Shown piece after piece: positions 36,099 through 51,000 of a stretch of DNA of 64,000 nucleotides. This DNA is from Owenia fusiformis (taxonomy: Eukaryota; Annelida; Polychaeta; Sabellida; Oweniidae), in contig CAIIXF020000009.1 of assembly GCA_903813345.2 (NCBI GenBank), forward strand, positions 12,722,347 through 12,786,346, read 5' to 3'. Under the pieces are notes generated by a model. The model was not told the DNA's origin. It saw only the letters and a list, made by a program, of their open reading frames with translations, and ran no database searches. The first letter of the stretch is position 1. The number at the start of each line of letters is the position of its first letter. A program made the position numbers and the translations under genes.

Positions 36099-39000
36099 TT
36101 ATTCAGTGACTGGATTGGCGAGCGTCTTACTGTTTATGGATTCAACATTTGTCCACAAAACACCTGGTGGTACATTCTCAACAAGGTCTACGGTGGCAAT
36201 ATCTTCGATTGTTTCAATATCATCATTCTTAAAAGCGATCGCTGCATCTTGAAAGCCAGCTCTATTCAAGGCAACCTGTTTGTATACAAAACATATATTC
36301 TCTATATTCTCTATTAAAGGCCCCATGTAAAGTTTAAACCACTTTGGCTTATATTGTAGTCTTACCCAATGTTATCAAAGTGTGATATGTGAAACTTTTT
36401 TTTTTAATTTCAAAAAGTGGTTTTTGATAGACTTTTTGTTCCAAAATTTGTGAATTTATTTAAAACCAACTTTTAGAGGTCACTCATATCTTCTAATTAG
36501 CCACAATTCATACCAATGCATAGCATTCATCCTCTCATGTTTTTTGCCGAAAAAATTAAGAAAATCGGTTGATAAACAAGCGAGAAATGAACTTATCAGT
36601 GCATGAAAATGGTTCTGAGAAAAATGCATTTCAAAACTTTAGTTCTCATAGAAACCAATGGTACAATGATATCTAAAACATAATTTATTCTTCCTTTTAA
36701 CCTGGTTAGACAATCAACATTGGTTTTTTATGAAAGTCTAGCATATTTAGAAAAGATTGACATCAAAAATTTTTTTTTAATTTTTTTCAAAAAGTTTTTG
36801 TTACCTTAGTGACATCACTAATGTTTCAAAATATTTTTGATATGCTAAAACATTGAAGTGGCCCATAAAATATGGCATTTTATTATTGAAATAGTGTGTC
36901 CTTTGTTCAATCTTTGCATTGGTGTTAAAAAGATAATCTTTTTTGAAAAGCATTAAGAAATATTTGATGATTAAGAAATTTCAAAAAAAATTTTTTGTTC
37001 AAAAATCTCTAAAATCACTTTTTAAGTCCTGACAAATAGTAAATGAATGATAAAAAAAATATTTTCAAACTTTAGACGGGGACTTTAAAGAAACATTTGG
37101 TCATTCTGCATGCGTCATTAAGATTCAGTAAGGATAAATGAAGGGTATTGGGTTGTAGGAGGAATTTAGCGAGGGAGGCAGGGTTAAGGATCACCCAGTG
37201 TATTATATGAGAAGTTTACAGGTAATTTCTTTCTTAGGATGTTCATTAGATATTATGTAGACAAATAATGTTCATTTAAGAAGAATTTCTGATTAAAGGT
37301 ATGTTTTAGTCCAGTTCAAATATAGGTTCTACAATGCGTGGGGTCATTGTGAGTATTCATATTCAAAATTGAATTTAAGGTTGTCCACGTGTACATATCG
37401 GCACTATACCTGTAGTTTTTGAATCCTGTCATTCAATTTTATCATCTCCACTTTACATTTGAGATGATCAACATTCCCAGCGGCGCTCGAATTGCTAGGT
37501 CCTGGTTTTTGATTATCGTCTGACGGTACTACACGCCTGTTTCCAGTCATGTGATCGCCATACTGGTAGATACTATACATCTAAAAGCATACATTTCTCA
37601 TTTTTTATAAACAATTCTAATATTATATTAGTTCTATTGTGGAACATTGATTTGACTATTCCATTGGCGTTTTAAATTTTATGAACATATGAATTCATGG
37701 AATGTCTTGGCTTATTTTTGTGAATGGGAAGGGGTCGATCGTTCACAAGAAAGGTAACGATTAAAATGTGGATTGGATCGAGTGGATTGGATTCATGAAA
37801 AAGGTGGATTGGATTGGGAATCTTCAAAATATGGATTTTACTTAAAAAGTTCTATTGATCTCCCTCTAAGAAGATTGTTGCTCTCCCCACTTCCACAATG
37901 TCAAATAATAGTTGTAATATTATTTTGCATGGGCGGGCTAGAAGGGTGACCTTGTACCTGCTCTCCGATACACAATCTTATTTTCATTCCAAGGGTAATT
38001 TTAGACTTTTCATAAGTCATAAGGCAGACTGGTTTGAAGATCCATATCATGTTTTCAATCCAAACTGAGAATAGCAGAAATGTTTTGCGAACATTCTCAC
38101 AAAAATTTGAATGTTTAAAATGGAAAGCAGTTAAATACTTAAGAGTATCCATGCACTAATTGGAGTATGTATTTATCATTGCTTTGTTCTGATTTCTCAA
38201 AAGGGATCTGTAATACTGTTGAGGGAAATCAACAGAGGGAGATCAACAGAAAAAATCGTATAAGAAATTCCATACTTTGAAGACTCCCGATCCAATCCAC
38301 CTTTTACATGAATCCAATCCACTAGATCCAATCCACCTTTTAATCTCTACCACAAGAAATGTCAAGAATTTACACATTTTGTTTTTAACCAATGCGATCC
38401 AAATCTCTCCTATCCCTTGACACTGAGCTTTAGATAAAGAGAGACCCTGATAAACCAGGATGTTTTTTTCTTCTCAAAATACTTTTTGCAGAAAAAAGCG
38501 AAATTATTGAAAAAGACGCGAACATTCTAGACAATTCCTCTGATAATTACCCTGGATAGTCTATATACTGATAAAAATATTTGCTACTTCAAATAAGTAC
38601 GCCTTCATTTATTCAGATGTTTAAAAATAAAAAAATATATTTCTCGTCTTTGCGGTGACATCCCGTGAAATTCTAGAAGAATATATAAATATGACCTTTT
38701 GACAGACTGGATATTCTGGACGTCATAATCTTTCCATTGATCTCCACTAATAAATAGCCTTTCTTATAACATATTAATACTAATATGACACCTGCAATAT
38801 ATTTCTGAACATATGACATTGCAATTACTTTGTGATCATAAAAAGGAAAGTGATGTAACGTTTCATCCATCCTTTGCATCAAGTGTAACCTTACCGTGCG
38901 TGATTGGCTTGTGTAATATTCCTAAAAAGGCTGCTTAAGTTAATTCATTTCACTGACAAGGTAATATACTAGTATTACTAGAATAAGACGAATGTATATC

Positions 39001-42000
39001 AAAAGACCCCATGCAATGTTTGGAAATATTTTAGTGATAAGACGTATTTGTTGTCTTTTGAATGATCCTCTATCATGTGCCATCGATTTCAATCGGAAAA
39101 TGAAATTTGAAATGAAATGTTATTTTCTCCGATTTACTTTTCTTACGTCCGTTAATTTCTCTCATATATTTCTACTTTCCTTTCCCCTTTCAAACAAAAT
39201 AGATGATGGTGTACGCTGTCAAGTTTTGCTTATCAAAAGCGTGTGATAACTAGAATTAATTCCAAATATTTATTATAATATTTTGAACACGAATTCCTTC
39301 AAAAAATTGGAAATTAAGAACGAAAGTGGTTTAAAATGTGTTAATAATTTGGTGTGGATATAAAAAATGTAGTAATAATTCTCTGTTTATAGCGTTCATT
39401 ATGAACAACTGCGCATGTCCGGATTAATAACCGTAATAAGAAAAAAAACATTTTAAAAAACTGACCTTGCTAACATCAAATTAAATCAAATTTTTTCATG
39501 CGGTAAGTTTTACGTTTTACTGAAACGCTGAAATAATTTAATGAAAACAATGTTATTAGGGTAGAGAAGTTGTGTAAATATTATCAAAATGTGACATAAA
39601 TTGTTGTATTTCTCTGACTACTCCAGGGTTTGTGGCAATGTAGAATTCAAATGTGTTTAATGAGTGTACCAAATTTGAGGAAAAACCATCCATGCCTTAT
39701 ATCTCCCTCAAAGAATTCTCATGAGTTCTGGGACACCCTGTATATACATGCTTTAACACGCGATCAAGAAGGTGGTGCATAGTTACCAAATTTATGGAGG
39801 GGGTGCTAAAAGCACGAAGTAAAAAGACTAAATTTCACCTTCGACGCAAACACCAATAACAGGGTAACTGTCGTGCAGAGAATGATACATGTAGCCTCAA
39901 GACCATATAGGATGTCAACCTACAGAAAGAAAAAGTATAAGACAAGTCAAAAACAAAATATATTGTTGTTGATCGACTCTCAGTTACTGTTAGTTACAGA
40001 TAAACATACGAAGTTAGACACATCAAAAAACGAATTCGTATCGCACATATCGCACAGATTTTTCTAAATGTTTTATCAAATTAACAAGAGTTCATCTCTT
40101 TATGGACCCATAGCTACCTGTTCACTGTCCATGAAGTTCACAACTGGTACACCTACCGCGGCCATTACCATCACGTTGTAAACACACAATCCGATCTCTT
40201 TGGAGTCATTCAACGCAACCAATGTCACTTTCCGTGTTTGCCAAGCAAAGAAAATTCCGAACATGAGTAAAAGGCCTGAAAAGCATATATATTGTTTCGA
40301 ACATTTTTAAAAATTGATCAATTTTATAAATTTATCTTTAATCGAAATATGCTCACCCGCAACTTCGGACCGAATTGTTTTTATTTAATCATAATACATT
40401 TATTTTAGCACTGCGATCTAACATTTAATTAATAATGAAAATAAAATAGTACACAACTATTTGCCTTTTTTGGTGTCTATATTTATCTGAACATGTACGT
40501 TCCGTAGATGATTTAAAGATATGAGTCGTCTAGATTTCTATTCTGGACAATCAGTAATGTCCCAATATAATTGCTCATAAAACATCATATATAGATATAT
40601 CTCGAGACCAAATTATAAGCACGATATCACCAATATATTGAGGATATCAACAGGACAACCAAAAGAACAACCAACTGTCAGAATTGAACACAATAAGTCG
40701 AAAACAGAATACAATGTTTTTGGGGGGATTTATCTATATTGTAACCCCTTAGAAGTAATAAATATGGCTTCTCTGAGCCAAAATAATCTGAAGGAAAAAG
40801 CCAATCAGACTGGAACAAATTTGAGCGGGCTTTTTAAATTTAAATTTGAATTTCTATTGATGTAAGTGGAAATTCATGGCTAGGAAGATCGAATTGATAC
40901 TGTTAACAAATTAATTCAAGCCTCAAAATTGATAAGTTGATAAACAAACTTGTTTTAAATCAAATAACACGAAAAAATCAGGGGGTTACTCTAATTGTGT
41001 TTTTAGGAGACCCGAACTCTTTAAGCGTTACTAAAACACAAGCTCTTGACTAACCAGAGTTTATTCGTTTAACAGAAAAAAAACTATAGATGCACATTAC
41101 TTTCAACCTCTTCAATCCATCTTTTGACAAATATTCTCGTTAGCCTTGCCAGATTGTCTTGAACCCATTAATAGACATTTGTATTTCCCTAACGTCATGG
41201 GGTAACATTAATCGCGCTACTATAGTAACCGATATAAGTATATTCTTAATGACAACAGATCGGGTTATAGGTTTCATTTTTTCTTTGAACTCAAATAACA
41301 TTCCTCTTAACAACTCTAAGCACAAGGATGTTCTATTAAATTCTATAAAAACAGAACACATTATCAATTTAACATTAAACAATACATAGTTACAGTGTAA
41401 CAATCACTGCTTGGTTTAGTCCTTCACGCATTCCATTCACACTCCATAAATATTTTGAACAATTTGTTTTGTCTTTTCATCAAGATGAATTGAATCTATT
41501 TTTCAGTAATCTAAAACTAACAGGATATAATGGCCACCTACCTTTCGAACTGTAAATGGCTGTTAACCAGTAAGCTTTGTGTCTTGCTTCGCATGTATAA
41601 ATGTAGGGAATTCGCAAGACATCCGTGTTTTCATCGTACTACAATAGCATGCATATGCATGTAGTGGATAGTGTAAGATATCATACGAGATAATGCCATT
41701 GTGTAATAAAAACAAAAATAGGGACTTCATGAGCCCATTTCAGTGTACATCAATCTTTTGGACTATATCATATTGAAATAATTTTCAAATGAACTAAAGG
41801 AATTTGCTTGTTACAATAATATACGGAATGGGCATAAAATGGGTCGTAGTTTGACACTCGATATTTCTAAAACTACTTCTGCTTCTAAGAATTAAAACAC
41901 TAAAAAGCCATCAAATATACAGAACAAATTCTTTCATATATTAATATGTCTGTTCATTGGACCAAAATCAAAATAAAGAGTCAAAAACACATGTTCTTAA

Positions 42001-45000
42001 CATTTCAAAATGACGTCTTTCATTTTTTTTCATACGTGAAGCCAATTTTTCTTCACACTCTCCGTCGAAAAATTATCATCAACTTATCTGCGAATGTTTT
42101 CTATCATGTAGAACCACTTCCCTTCTTACAGTCTTAAAGACAATTTCTTGCCATCCACTCCCTGTCCGACTTTTCCACAATACTTTTCTTTCAACTTTCT
42201 GATTACATTGTTAACTAAGGGAAGTTTTACTCCAGTTTTCCCGAAAACCTTAAACGCAATTTTTGTCCCACACTTTCAGTGAAACATTTTCCAAGAAATT
42301 CCGCCTTGTCCCCAACAGAGGAAATTGATCTGTATATTAACAACATCATACCATTATCTAAAGTTCTGAATGGTTCGACAAAGGATAATGGAGTTACATG
42401 CAATTAGCATCAAAGTATGGCCCATTTTATGACCAACTATCAAAGTGCCAGTACGTATAGCAGGTTCACCATCATGTGACTATTTCGGATCAAATGACAA
42501 TGCAGATATAAGAAAAATACTCTTAACTGCAATATTAGATTTGGGATCAATTTTCTTTTTGACCTTTTTGTTTTCTTTGTGACTTTTTTGAGTTTGACAT
42601 TTATACAATTGTAAAATATAGCTGTCCAATACAGGAAAAAGTTTCACATTTCATGATTTTATAACATAGGTGTCGGGAATTTACCAGACCCAGAAGTCAC
42701 GTTTTTAAAGCAGGTATAATTTCAAATTTGATATACAACTTTTAAAACTATATTTCAAGATGTACTTTTAAATTTAGATTTCAAATATGATATCACTTTG
42801 ACAACATATTGAATATTCAATGATTAGAATCAAAATGATTTCTACTTGCATTTAGTCTATTGCAGTTATTCACTATTACACGTACCTCTTTTAAAAGGTC
42901 CCTCCGTCGCACCTTTTGTGGATCTAGGCCAGCCCATAGAGATAAAAATAACACATCCAGAAATAAAAGGCAGACAACTATGCCGACTAGGTGAATATCT
43001 TTTATTGCCTGAAAATGGTATGTTCAGATAAAAATCATTCATGCATATGTTTGTTATACAGATTTCCTTCAAAATGTTGACAACGTTACCTTTTGTTTGA
43101 ACAAGCTATTATCGTTTTTTATTGAAACATTTCCAGGAAATCCACCGAAAGTTTTTTAGCAGCCAAAGCGATTTACTTTTTGATATTGATGTAGTAAATG
43201 ACAGGTAAATAAGAGTTATGTAATGTTTTTTTTTGGATATGGTGTTTATCCAAAGGGAGATATGCATATCTACTTGAGGGAACGTAGTAATAAACCCTAT
43301 TTCCAAACCGACCGTCCGCAACTGGTTTATCCCATACCTAGTAGAGTTTCACATCACAGTTGGAGTGAAATTAGTCAAATTACCGGAAGTGGGAAGATAC
43401 AATGTATACCTGAGTGGGAGATTTGGCGGGCACATCCCACATACCATTTTTTAAATTATTGGTGGTGAACCGGTTAAAAAGTGCATAAACATAACATTAT
43501 CATTTTCCCATTAAGTAATAACCTAACTGTTTCGAGCAATACATTATAAACTTGCTTGGTCACTTTGTTTTCATATTGAGTGTGTGCAGTTGTTTAACCC
43601 ACTAGGGGATCAATACCAAGTATCCTGTTTTGATGTCTCTCGTCAAACAGCCTCAAAAATATTACTGAACACCCATTCACAGCTTCCCATACTTTTAAAA
43701 TTGCACAACATACCTTTCGTTTGACAGCCTTGTTGGTAAATATTACGTAAACCCTCCACGTCTTTGAGAATAAACTGCCGAATGACAAGGTAAAGGCCAG
43801 AGAAAGGGACCAGGTAGATAGCTTGAAGGAAGACACGTCCATTTTAATAAAGAAGCTGTTACTGTAACAGCGAAGTGTATTATCCTCTAATTTAAGGCCA
43901 TCGATATTAATTAGAAATCAACACGATAATTAGATAGACGATAACGAGATCCTTGTGGAATATTGTTTTCAGCAGTAGTAATATAAACTGATGATAAGCG
44001 TAAAATAAGTCATATCCCAAACTTGAAATTATACCCCTAGTCCTAACTACTTACATTGCACATAATGTTTAGCGGCTCTTTCAGGATTGAGCCATTAATC
44101 CCCCGTAGGATTACGCTGATATACGCCAAACTGCACCCGATGGATATTAAAGTATTCATATTCGGGGACGACATCTTGATTTGCCTAAAACAGAATTGAC
44201 ATATATGCATTATAGATTATACAATGCATTTTAATCGTCTTCAAACATAAAAGAAGATTTTCAGGTTATTATAGAGTACATCATATCTCATTTCATTTAC
44301 CTTGATGGTAAGACGCTTGTATGGTATAATACGAACAGCACGACTTAAGGATGTTCCCTGGACGAAGTTGAAAACGATGAACACCAACCCCTAATTTTTC
44401 TTTTAAAAATGTGAAGTACATAGCATAACTAAGTGTTTCTGTGAGTTTAAGAAAAAGTTAAATATTCAAAAGTGTGTTTTGGGGTGAAAACCTGATTTTT
44501 AACATGGGTTTCAATGAGAAAGTGCCACGCCCACTTTTGTCAAATATTGACACTTTAGAGGCCTCTTGCTCAGAAAAAAGCACACTAACATATGGTTTTT
44601 AAAGTTTTAATATTCTTTGTTGCCCGTGAGAATCCCAGAAAACCATTTTTGAGAAAAAGTTAAATACTATTGAATATTTTCCTATCTGACCAGGGAACAT
44701 CCTTAAGAAGAAAACTAACCGGTATGACTTGAAGGTAACATTAAAGAAGATGCAAGCCACTATGAATATCAACCCGATCAGAGACAATGTACACATGAAG
44801 ACAAACAGAGAGGTTTGAATTTGTATGTAATCAAGCATCTTCACCACTTTATCAAGAGGGGGACTTCCACCTGAAAAAGCAAATAAAAGCCATGTGAGAT
44901 TGTGTAATGCATATTATACCCATAAATCATCGTTGTTGGGAGTATATAAACTAGCCCCTGTAACGTCTGGGCCTTATTGCGCACTTGGCAAATGAATGAT

Positions 45001-48000
45001 TTAACAATGCCGTTATTCTAAAAATCTTTATTGCTATCTGATTCTTATTCGATCAGGAAATCAAATGTTTTGAACTTTTTTACTGGAGTTAGTATCATCA
45101 TACTTTTTACTCCTTGCAATTATCATCAAACTCACCCTTAAACTTTGGAATTTTTGTTAGAGATATCAGGCTATCCCCAGGAAGAATTTGCCCCAGATTG
45201 TGTGCGATTCCTCCTATGAGTATAAAACAACATCGTTAGTTTCGTGCATGTCCACTCTTCCTATATTTTATATGCACTCTTTAATTGCGAGCCGACATGG
45301 GATGCATATATAGAGGTTATTTAATGGGAGGTTTTTGATACAAAGTATATTTGAGGGAAATACAATATATCAAATTATATTAAATTTAAATTTAAATTAT
45401 ATATTGTATTAACCGAGGGATATACCCTTATCAGTAATCGAGCATTTAATAATTGATTTATTCTATACTTAGTAGATTATGAGGGTTTATGATCAAGTCC
45501 CCTGGCTCAGTGTCTACTCTTTAAATTTGTGAAGTTGTAGATCTGATGAGCGGGTGGTATCAGCGGGGATATATATACATCACTTTCTCACTTCAGATAT
45601 CAATTATATTCATGCCTGTTATTTACCTATAACACTTCTAAGTATGAAATAAAAATGGTTATGTAAGGTTTTGAATACAGAATTTACAGGGACAGCAGTG
45701 GCGGATTGAGATAGACATATAGACATACAGTTCACTAGTAATTAGGAATATATATATTGTAGCTAAACAAAAACCGACTGTACAGATGTATTTCATACCT
45801 TAGGTACATTCTACCTTCTAAGATTCTATAATATTGAAATGATTTTTTGAATATCAATTTTCAACTAAAAGTATGAACGTATGAACACAACAACAAAAGT
45901 TATACAAAACCCTTTTTTTTAAATGAAACATACTTCATGTTTAAAGCTTTAAACACGGTATTTCTAGGGAAAATGATTTGTATATAATACCTTGCATTTG
46001 CCTGATGTAAATAATTGTAGTCCTTTCACCCCTGTCTGTAAACATCACCGGGCCCTATATAAATATAACAAAATAACAAAAGTAATACATAAACAATCAA
46101 AAATATATCTATAGATTTTAATGAACACCAACATTATATTATGCATTCAATCGTTCATGAAGTTCTCTTAACCCTATATGTATATTACTGGCAGAGATTA
46201 ATCATAAGCAGAGCCAAAACTATACATTGAAAGATAAAAATATGAATAGACAATAAATTATGTTTAGTAAAATGAAGCCAAAACAATAAAGTGAACAATT
46301 AAACTACTGATGGACAATGAATACTGATGATTGATTGTTGCATTTTATCTTTGCTACATATTTTAGAAACAGTGACATATACAAGAGAGGGAAAGCAAGG
46401 GAGAGGGTGGAGGTCGGGGGATCCCCCTGGCTCAAAATTCTCTTAAAATGTCGTTTTTCACCAGCACTTTCCAAGCGATTTTGGGCAAGAATCGTCCAAG
46501 AATTTGGACCCCTGGGAATTTTTCGAACGCCCCCTGTCTCCATGGCAAAAGCTGAGAATGGCACAATCCTAAACACAGACAAAACTCAGCGCAGCTCTAC
46601 CTGAACAAACATACACATCATATGTAAATCAAAGCGTAACTCAACATCAACGCGCCTCCAGGTCAACCGGGGAGCGTTTCAACACCATGCACTGTAGTTT
46701 TTTGTAGAGAGTTCAAGAAAGCACATCAAAACACAATAACTTTGGACGCAGTCACCAAAATGTAATTGTAAACATACAGTGACACCGATGAATTCCAACT
46801 TTCTCATTTCTTGAAAGAATACGCTACTGGTGACATTATCCTGATATGAGAACGTTTCAAGCGATCTATTTCGTTCAGCAAGCCTCGTTATGGAATTATT
46901 CAACGTAAGAGCAATCGTCCACATAGCGTCGAAGGATAGAGGGGACCACGGCGACGTGGAACGTGTGTCATTTGGATACGCCAGTCGTGCTTTCCTCTGG
47001 ATCATTGTGTTATATTCACTGGAATTCTAAAACATCAATGAAAGAAACATAATAAACTTATACTTTATTAGAGTTTAGGTTTAGCTAGGATAACTAGCAG
47101 GTTACTGGTAAACGTAAATAAAAATGGAGCGGCAAATTACATCTCATACCATTCCGGTATCAGTTGCATTTTCAGAGCCTAGCAGGTCCATGCCGATATA
47201 GATCGAACCGTCAAATGCCATTTGTACCTCTTCCGGAGTACATTGCTTTGCTTTAATTACATCTAACCAGTCTTCTGTGTCCATTGTGTAAATCCATTGA
47301 TACCTCCGGCCATACATCCCAGACTTATATATCTGGAATTTGTAGACAATCGTATGTCACAAAATTGAATCTCAATTTACTCATACAAAATTTACTACTT
47401 TTAGTACATAATATATACAGGGAGAGGCAATTACGATTTCGGTATATAGTTTACCCTGCGTGCAGAGTCTAGTTAAACTACAGAAGACGGAGCTCTCTTT
47501 TAAGAAGTGAAGTCAAACGAATGCAAAGGGTATATATAGTTTTATTCGAATTGCTGAATTCTGAAGGACAATTGTGAAAAATGGGTTATCCCATTCAATT
47601 TCAATTGACATTTTAGTAAAATGAGGATTACCTGGCATCCAAGATCAGTCCCCATTTCACGACTAAACATGGCAACAAATATATTAACGTCCGATGCCTA
47701 CAATTAAAAACAATCCAACAACATACATTTTATTTTAATCTTTAAACATTCATATTTATATTTTAGCCTTTGTCAGATCTCTTTGGTAACGCTTTTTCAT
47801 TCATGTGTTTTATTCAGGTACCAAGTGGACTTGAATCAAATTCTTATAATGTAATAAACTTTGCCGAGATCATTTTCTATTCATGTTTAAAAGTCATGAA
47901 AACAAGATTGAACATTAAACATTTCCGGTCACTGTCTATTTAATTGCCATGAAATCACCGAGGAAAAAAAACATATTATTTGTAACTTAAATGCAAACAG

Positions 48001-51000
48001 CTATGTTGTACTCCAAGATATTTATATCAATTTAGAAATGCATTTATGATTACTATTACGTGCATAAAATGTCTGATCTGATAAACAGCAATAGCATGAA
48101 TGCCCCTCAAAATATTCCTGATCATTCAGTAGTGCAATGTACATTGAATATGCCAGTGTTTATAAATGAATGTCCAGATCATGTTCAATCTCCTGATAAA
48201 CGATATAAAGTGAAATCTACCCCAGATGATTTTATGATGAGTGATCAAATATCTACTGAAGTTTGGAATGCCATAAATCGTATTAGTGCATCTGTTGATA
48301 ACTCAGTAAGGATAAATGCCACATATGATCAATTTGTCTCTATGATAACTACTGAAATGGACAGAGTATATGAAAAAATCTCAGTTAAACCCAGAGGTAA
48401 AAAATCAAAATCATTTAAGAAACCTTATTGGTGTAATGAACTTCAAACACAGTGGAATACAGTCAATGATAAAGAAAAAGAATGGTTACAATGTCAAACA
48501 CACCAACGTAAACACCTTAAGTCTGTATATTGTATTGAGCGCCGCATTTTTGACAGGCTTCTTCGTAAACATAAAAGGAAATACCAACAGCAAGAGCAAG
48601 CTAATCTTCTGGACTCTTATAGTACAAATACAGCTGAATTCTGGAAAAATATTGACAAAATCAGCATAGCAAATGAAAGGAAGCAAAATATACCATGGGA
48701 GGTGCGTGACAAAGACGGTGAAAGTCTTAGCCATTATGTCCCTATCATTGAATATATGCCTGAAGTCTGACGTCAATATAGCCCGAGCTTGCGAGGGTTA
48801 TATTGGCGACAGACTGAAGGCATATATTCAATGATACGGACATAATTGATGTATTACATACCTAAAGTACATTTTCATTGCATTCCATGAAGGTATTATG
48901 TAGAATAATGCGTGAAAAAAGACAAAAATTGATTATTTACACGATTCGAATCGAAATTTGACCGAATCACTTTGTTTACATGTATTACGGAGTTCGAGAG
49001 ATTCATCCGCGCGCTACGTCACGTAGATGGCAAACGTTTTGAATGTACTTGTCTTCGAATGAATCGAGCGATGTTTGCGATAAATAAGCTTCAAACTAAA
49101 TGAATTTTATAAATCTAAGTATTATACCAATAGTTCAAGCGATGAATTTGTAATTTTTTAAGTTAATTATGTAGTCTCAGAATATAGTTCCCGGTATTCC
49201 CAAAACTTGTGGATTTCAATATTGAGGGATCGCCTCACAAGTTTAGCGATTTTGTTCTAATGAAATGCAGAAAATAACAATAACAATTAGCTCAAATGAA
49301 TGATAAAATACTATATTAAGCTAATACTCACAAATCTGCCACTTGATTTGTACAATTGAAACTGGAACTGTGATTAAATAACTTGTAAATCCATAGTAAT
49401 TAGTAAATTATATAACTCCAAAAAGATTTTATAATCCAGTTATTTTATGCTCATTGATATTATGAGAATGTTGAAATAATACTCATGGACTTGGCGTTAG
49501 AGACAGTCTGGGTACTTTCCTGGAAGGTGAGCTGCTCTCTTGAGAAAGGACTAATGTTTCACTGACAGTCTTACTTGAGGCCATATTAATGTTAATATTG
49601 AAAGAGCAGTTCTGGAATACTTGTCCAGATGTAGATGAAGATGGTCCAAATATCTGCTTCAGCACATTCTGTACATCGTTATGGTCAGTCTCTGAAGTAC
49701 TGTTCTCATTATCTCTGGGCACTGTTGATGGATTTGAAATTATGTTTGAAATTTTGCGGTGTTCTTCGAGGTCTATTGCATTCTGATAGTCTTGGAAGCT
49801 TTTGGGATTCTTGTGATTGGTAATTTGTGTCATTTTTTCCATAGGAAGACCCGCTTTTGTCATATTTTGACATAAAGTTTTTCGAGCTGCGTGATTGCTA
49901 TGTTTTTCGGGATTGATTCCAGCCTTCTCGCAACCTGTCTTCAGTAGCTTAGACAATGAATCTTTGCCGAGTGGTGCTTTGTAATACCATGACTGATTTT
50001 TGATTCGCTTGACTGGGATGGTGGACAGATAAAATGGGGTATCCTCTAAGCAGAGCGATGGAATTCTATGCTGTTTGAATGACTTATAGAATTTGATAGG
50101 ACATCTGTGATCACCAGTTGCAAAACATCTAGGGGGCAGTTTGCGATTATCATCTTTAGCAGGGACACTACCATCTCTGCACTTTGAGCCTCTACTCTTA
50201 TCTAATTCTAGATACTCAGTTCCATCTGGTAACTCCTTCAGCAAAATATCTCCCCAGCATAATTTTCTGTGCTCATCCCTTGCACGGAATCCAAAATGCT
50301 GGCAAATATAGAACCAGACCGTAAACTGTAGTGACCATGGGTTTTCTTCTCCAAGAACATTGCACTCCCACAGCTGGTCAATCTCTGCATTTGTTAAAGG
50401 GATTGTGGCGTTGGGCTTATTTCCTTTACCCATTGACGTGAGCTCTCTGCGTTTCGTTGCAAGTGTGGTTTTCAGTAACTTAAAGTCGTTGCCATTTAGA
50501 TCAGAAGCAAGGTATCCACATCGACTCAAATGTCTCTGGATTGAATTAATGTATGACGTAAGTGTTCCTGGTTCATATTGGTTTCCAACGGCATCACCTT
50601 TCACTGGATCCTTGCGAACACTTTTAACGAAATCAGACAGGAGAATATCCAACTCATTAGGAGGTATCTGAAAGTAAATTGAATAAGAAATATAGCATAG
50701 CCTACATACCAATATATTACAGTAGCATTTGCATTTTGCACAGTGTTCTCAAAGACATGAAATAAATAAACTGGGACTAGCATGACTAGCCTACTGGTGA
50801 TTGAAAACTTACCTGCTCGATAGGCCTTCCCTCACCAACAGATGTAAGGTATTTATTAAGCTTGGTTACAGCAGTGCTGGTTGCTATTCTGGTATTTTCT
50901 TTTTCATTTTTTTCTATAAAGTCTCTCAGTTCTCTAGCTTTTTGCTGAAAGTCAATAGTCTCACTGCTGGAATTTTGGGTCTCACGAGCACTACGCTCCT

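Noticed and set aside
38673-38882. Candidate receptor exon on the minus strand (hydrophobic stretch GVILVLICY)
   Set aside because: After the only good acceptor the required phase meets a stop within four codons; the true TM7 exon is at 39839-39919.
43822-43842. Methionine-initiated start MDVSSFK for the TM3 exon
   Set aside because: The acceptor CTTCCTTCAAG at 43822-43832 (minus strand) puts the exon start at 43821 in the required phase and gives the expected TM3 sequence.
45359-45410. AT-rich palindrome in a receptor intron
   Set aside because: It is made mainly of AAATTT/ATATAT text and is expected by chance at this base composition.
46304-46604. Open frames of 92 and 89 codons between receptor exons
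   Set aside because: The neighbouring receptor exons (46778-47026 and 45991-46054) splice together in frame and match the family without this segment.
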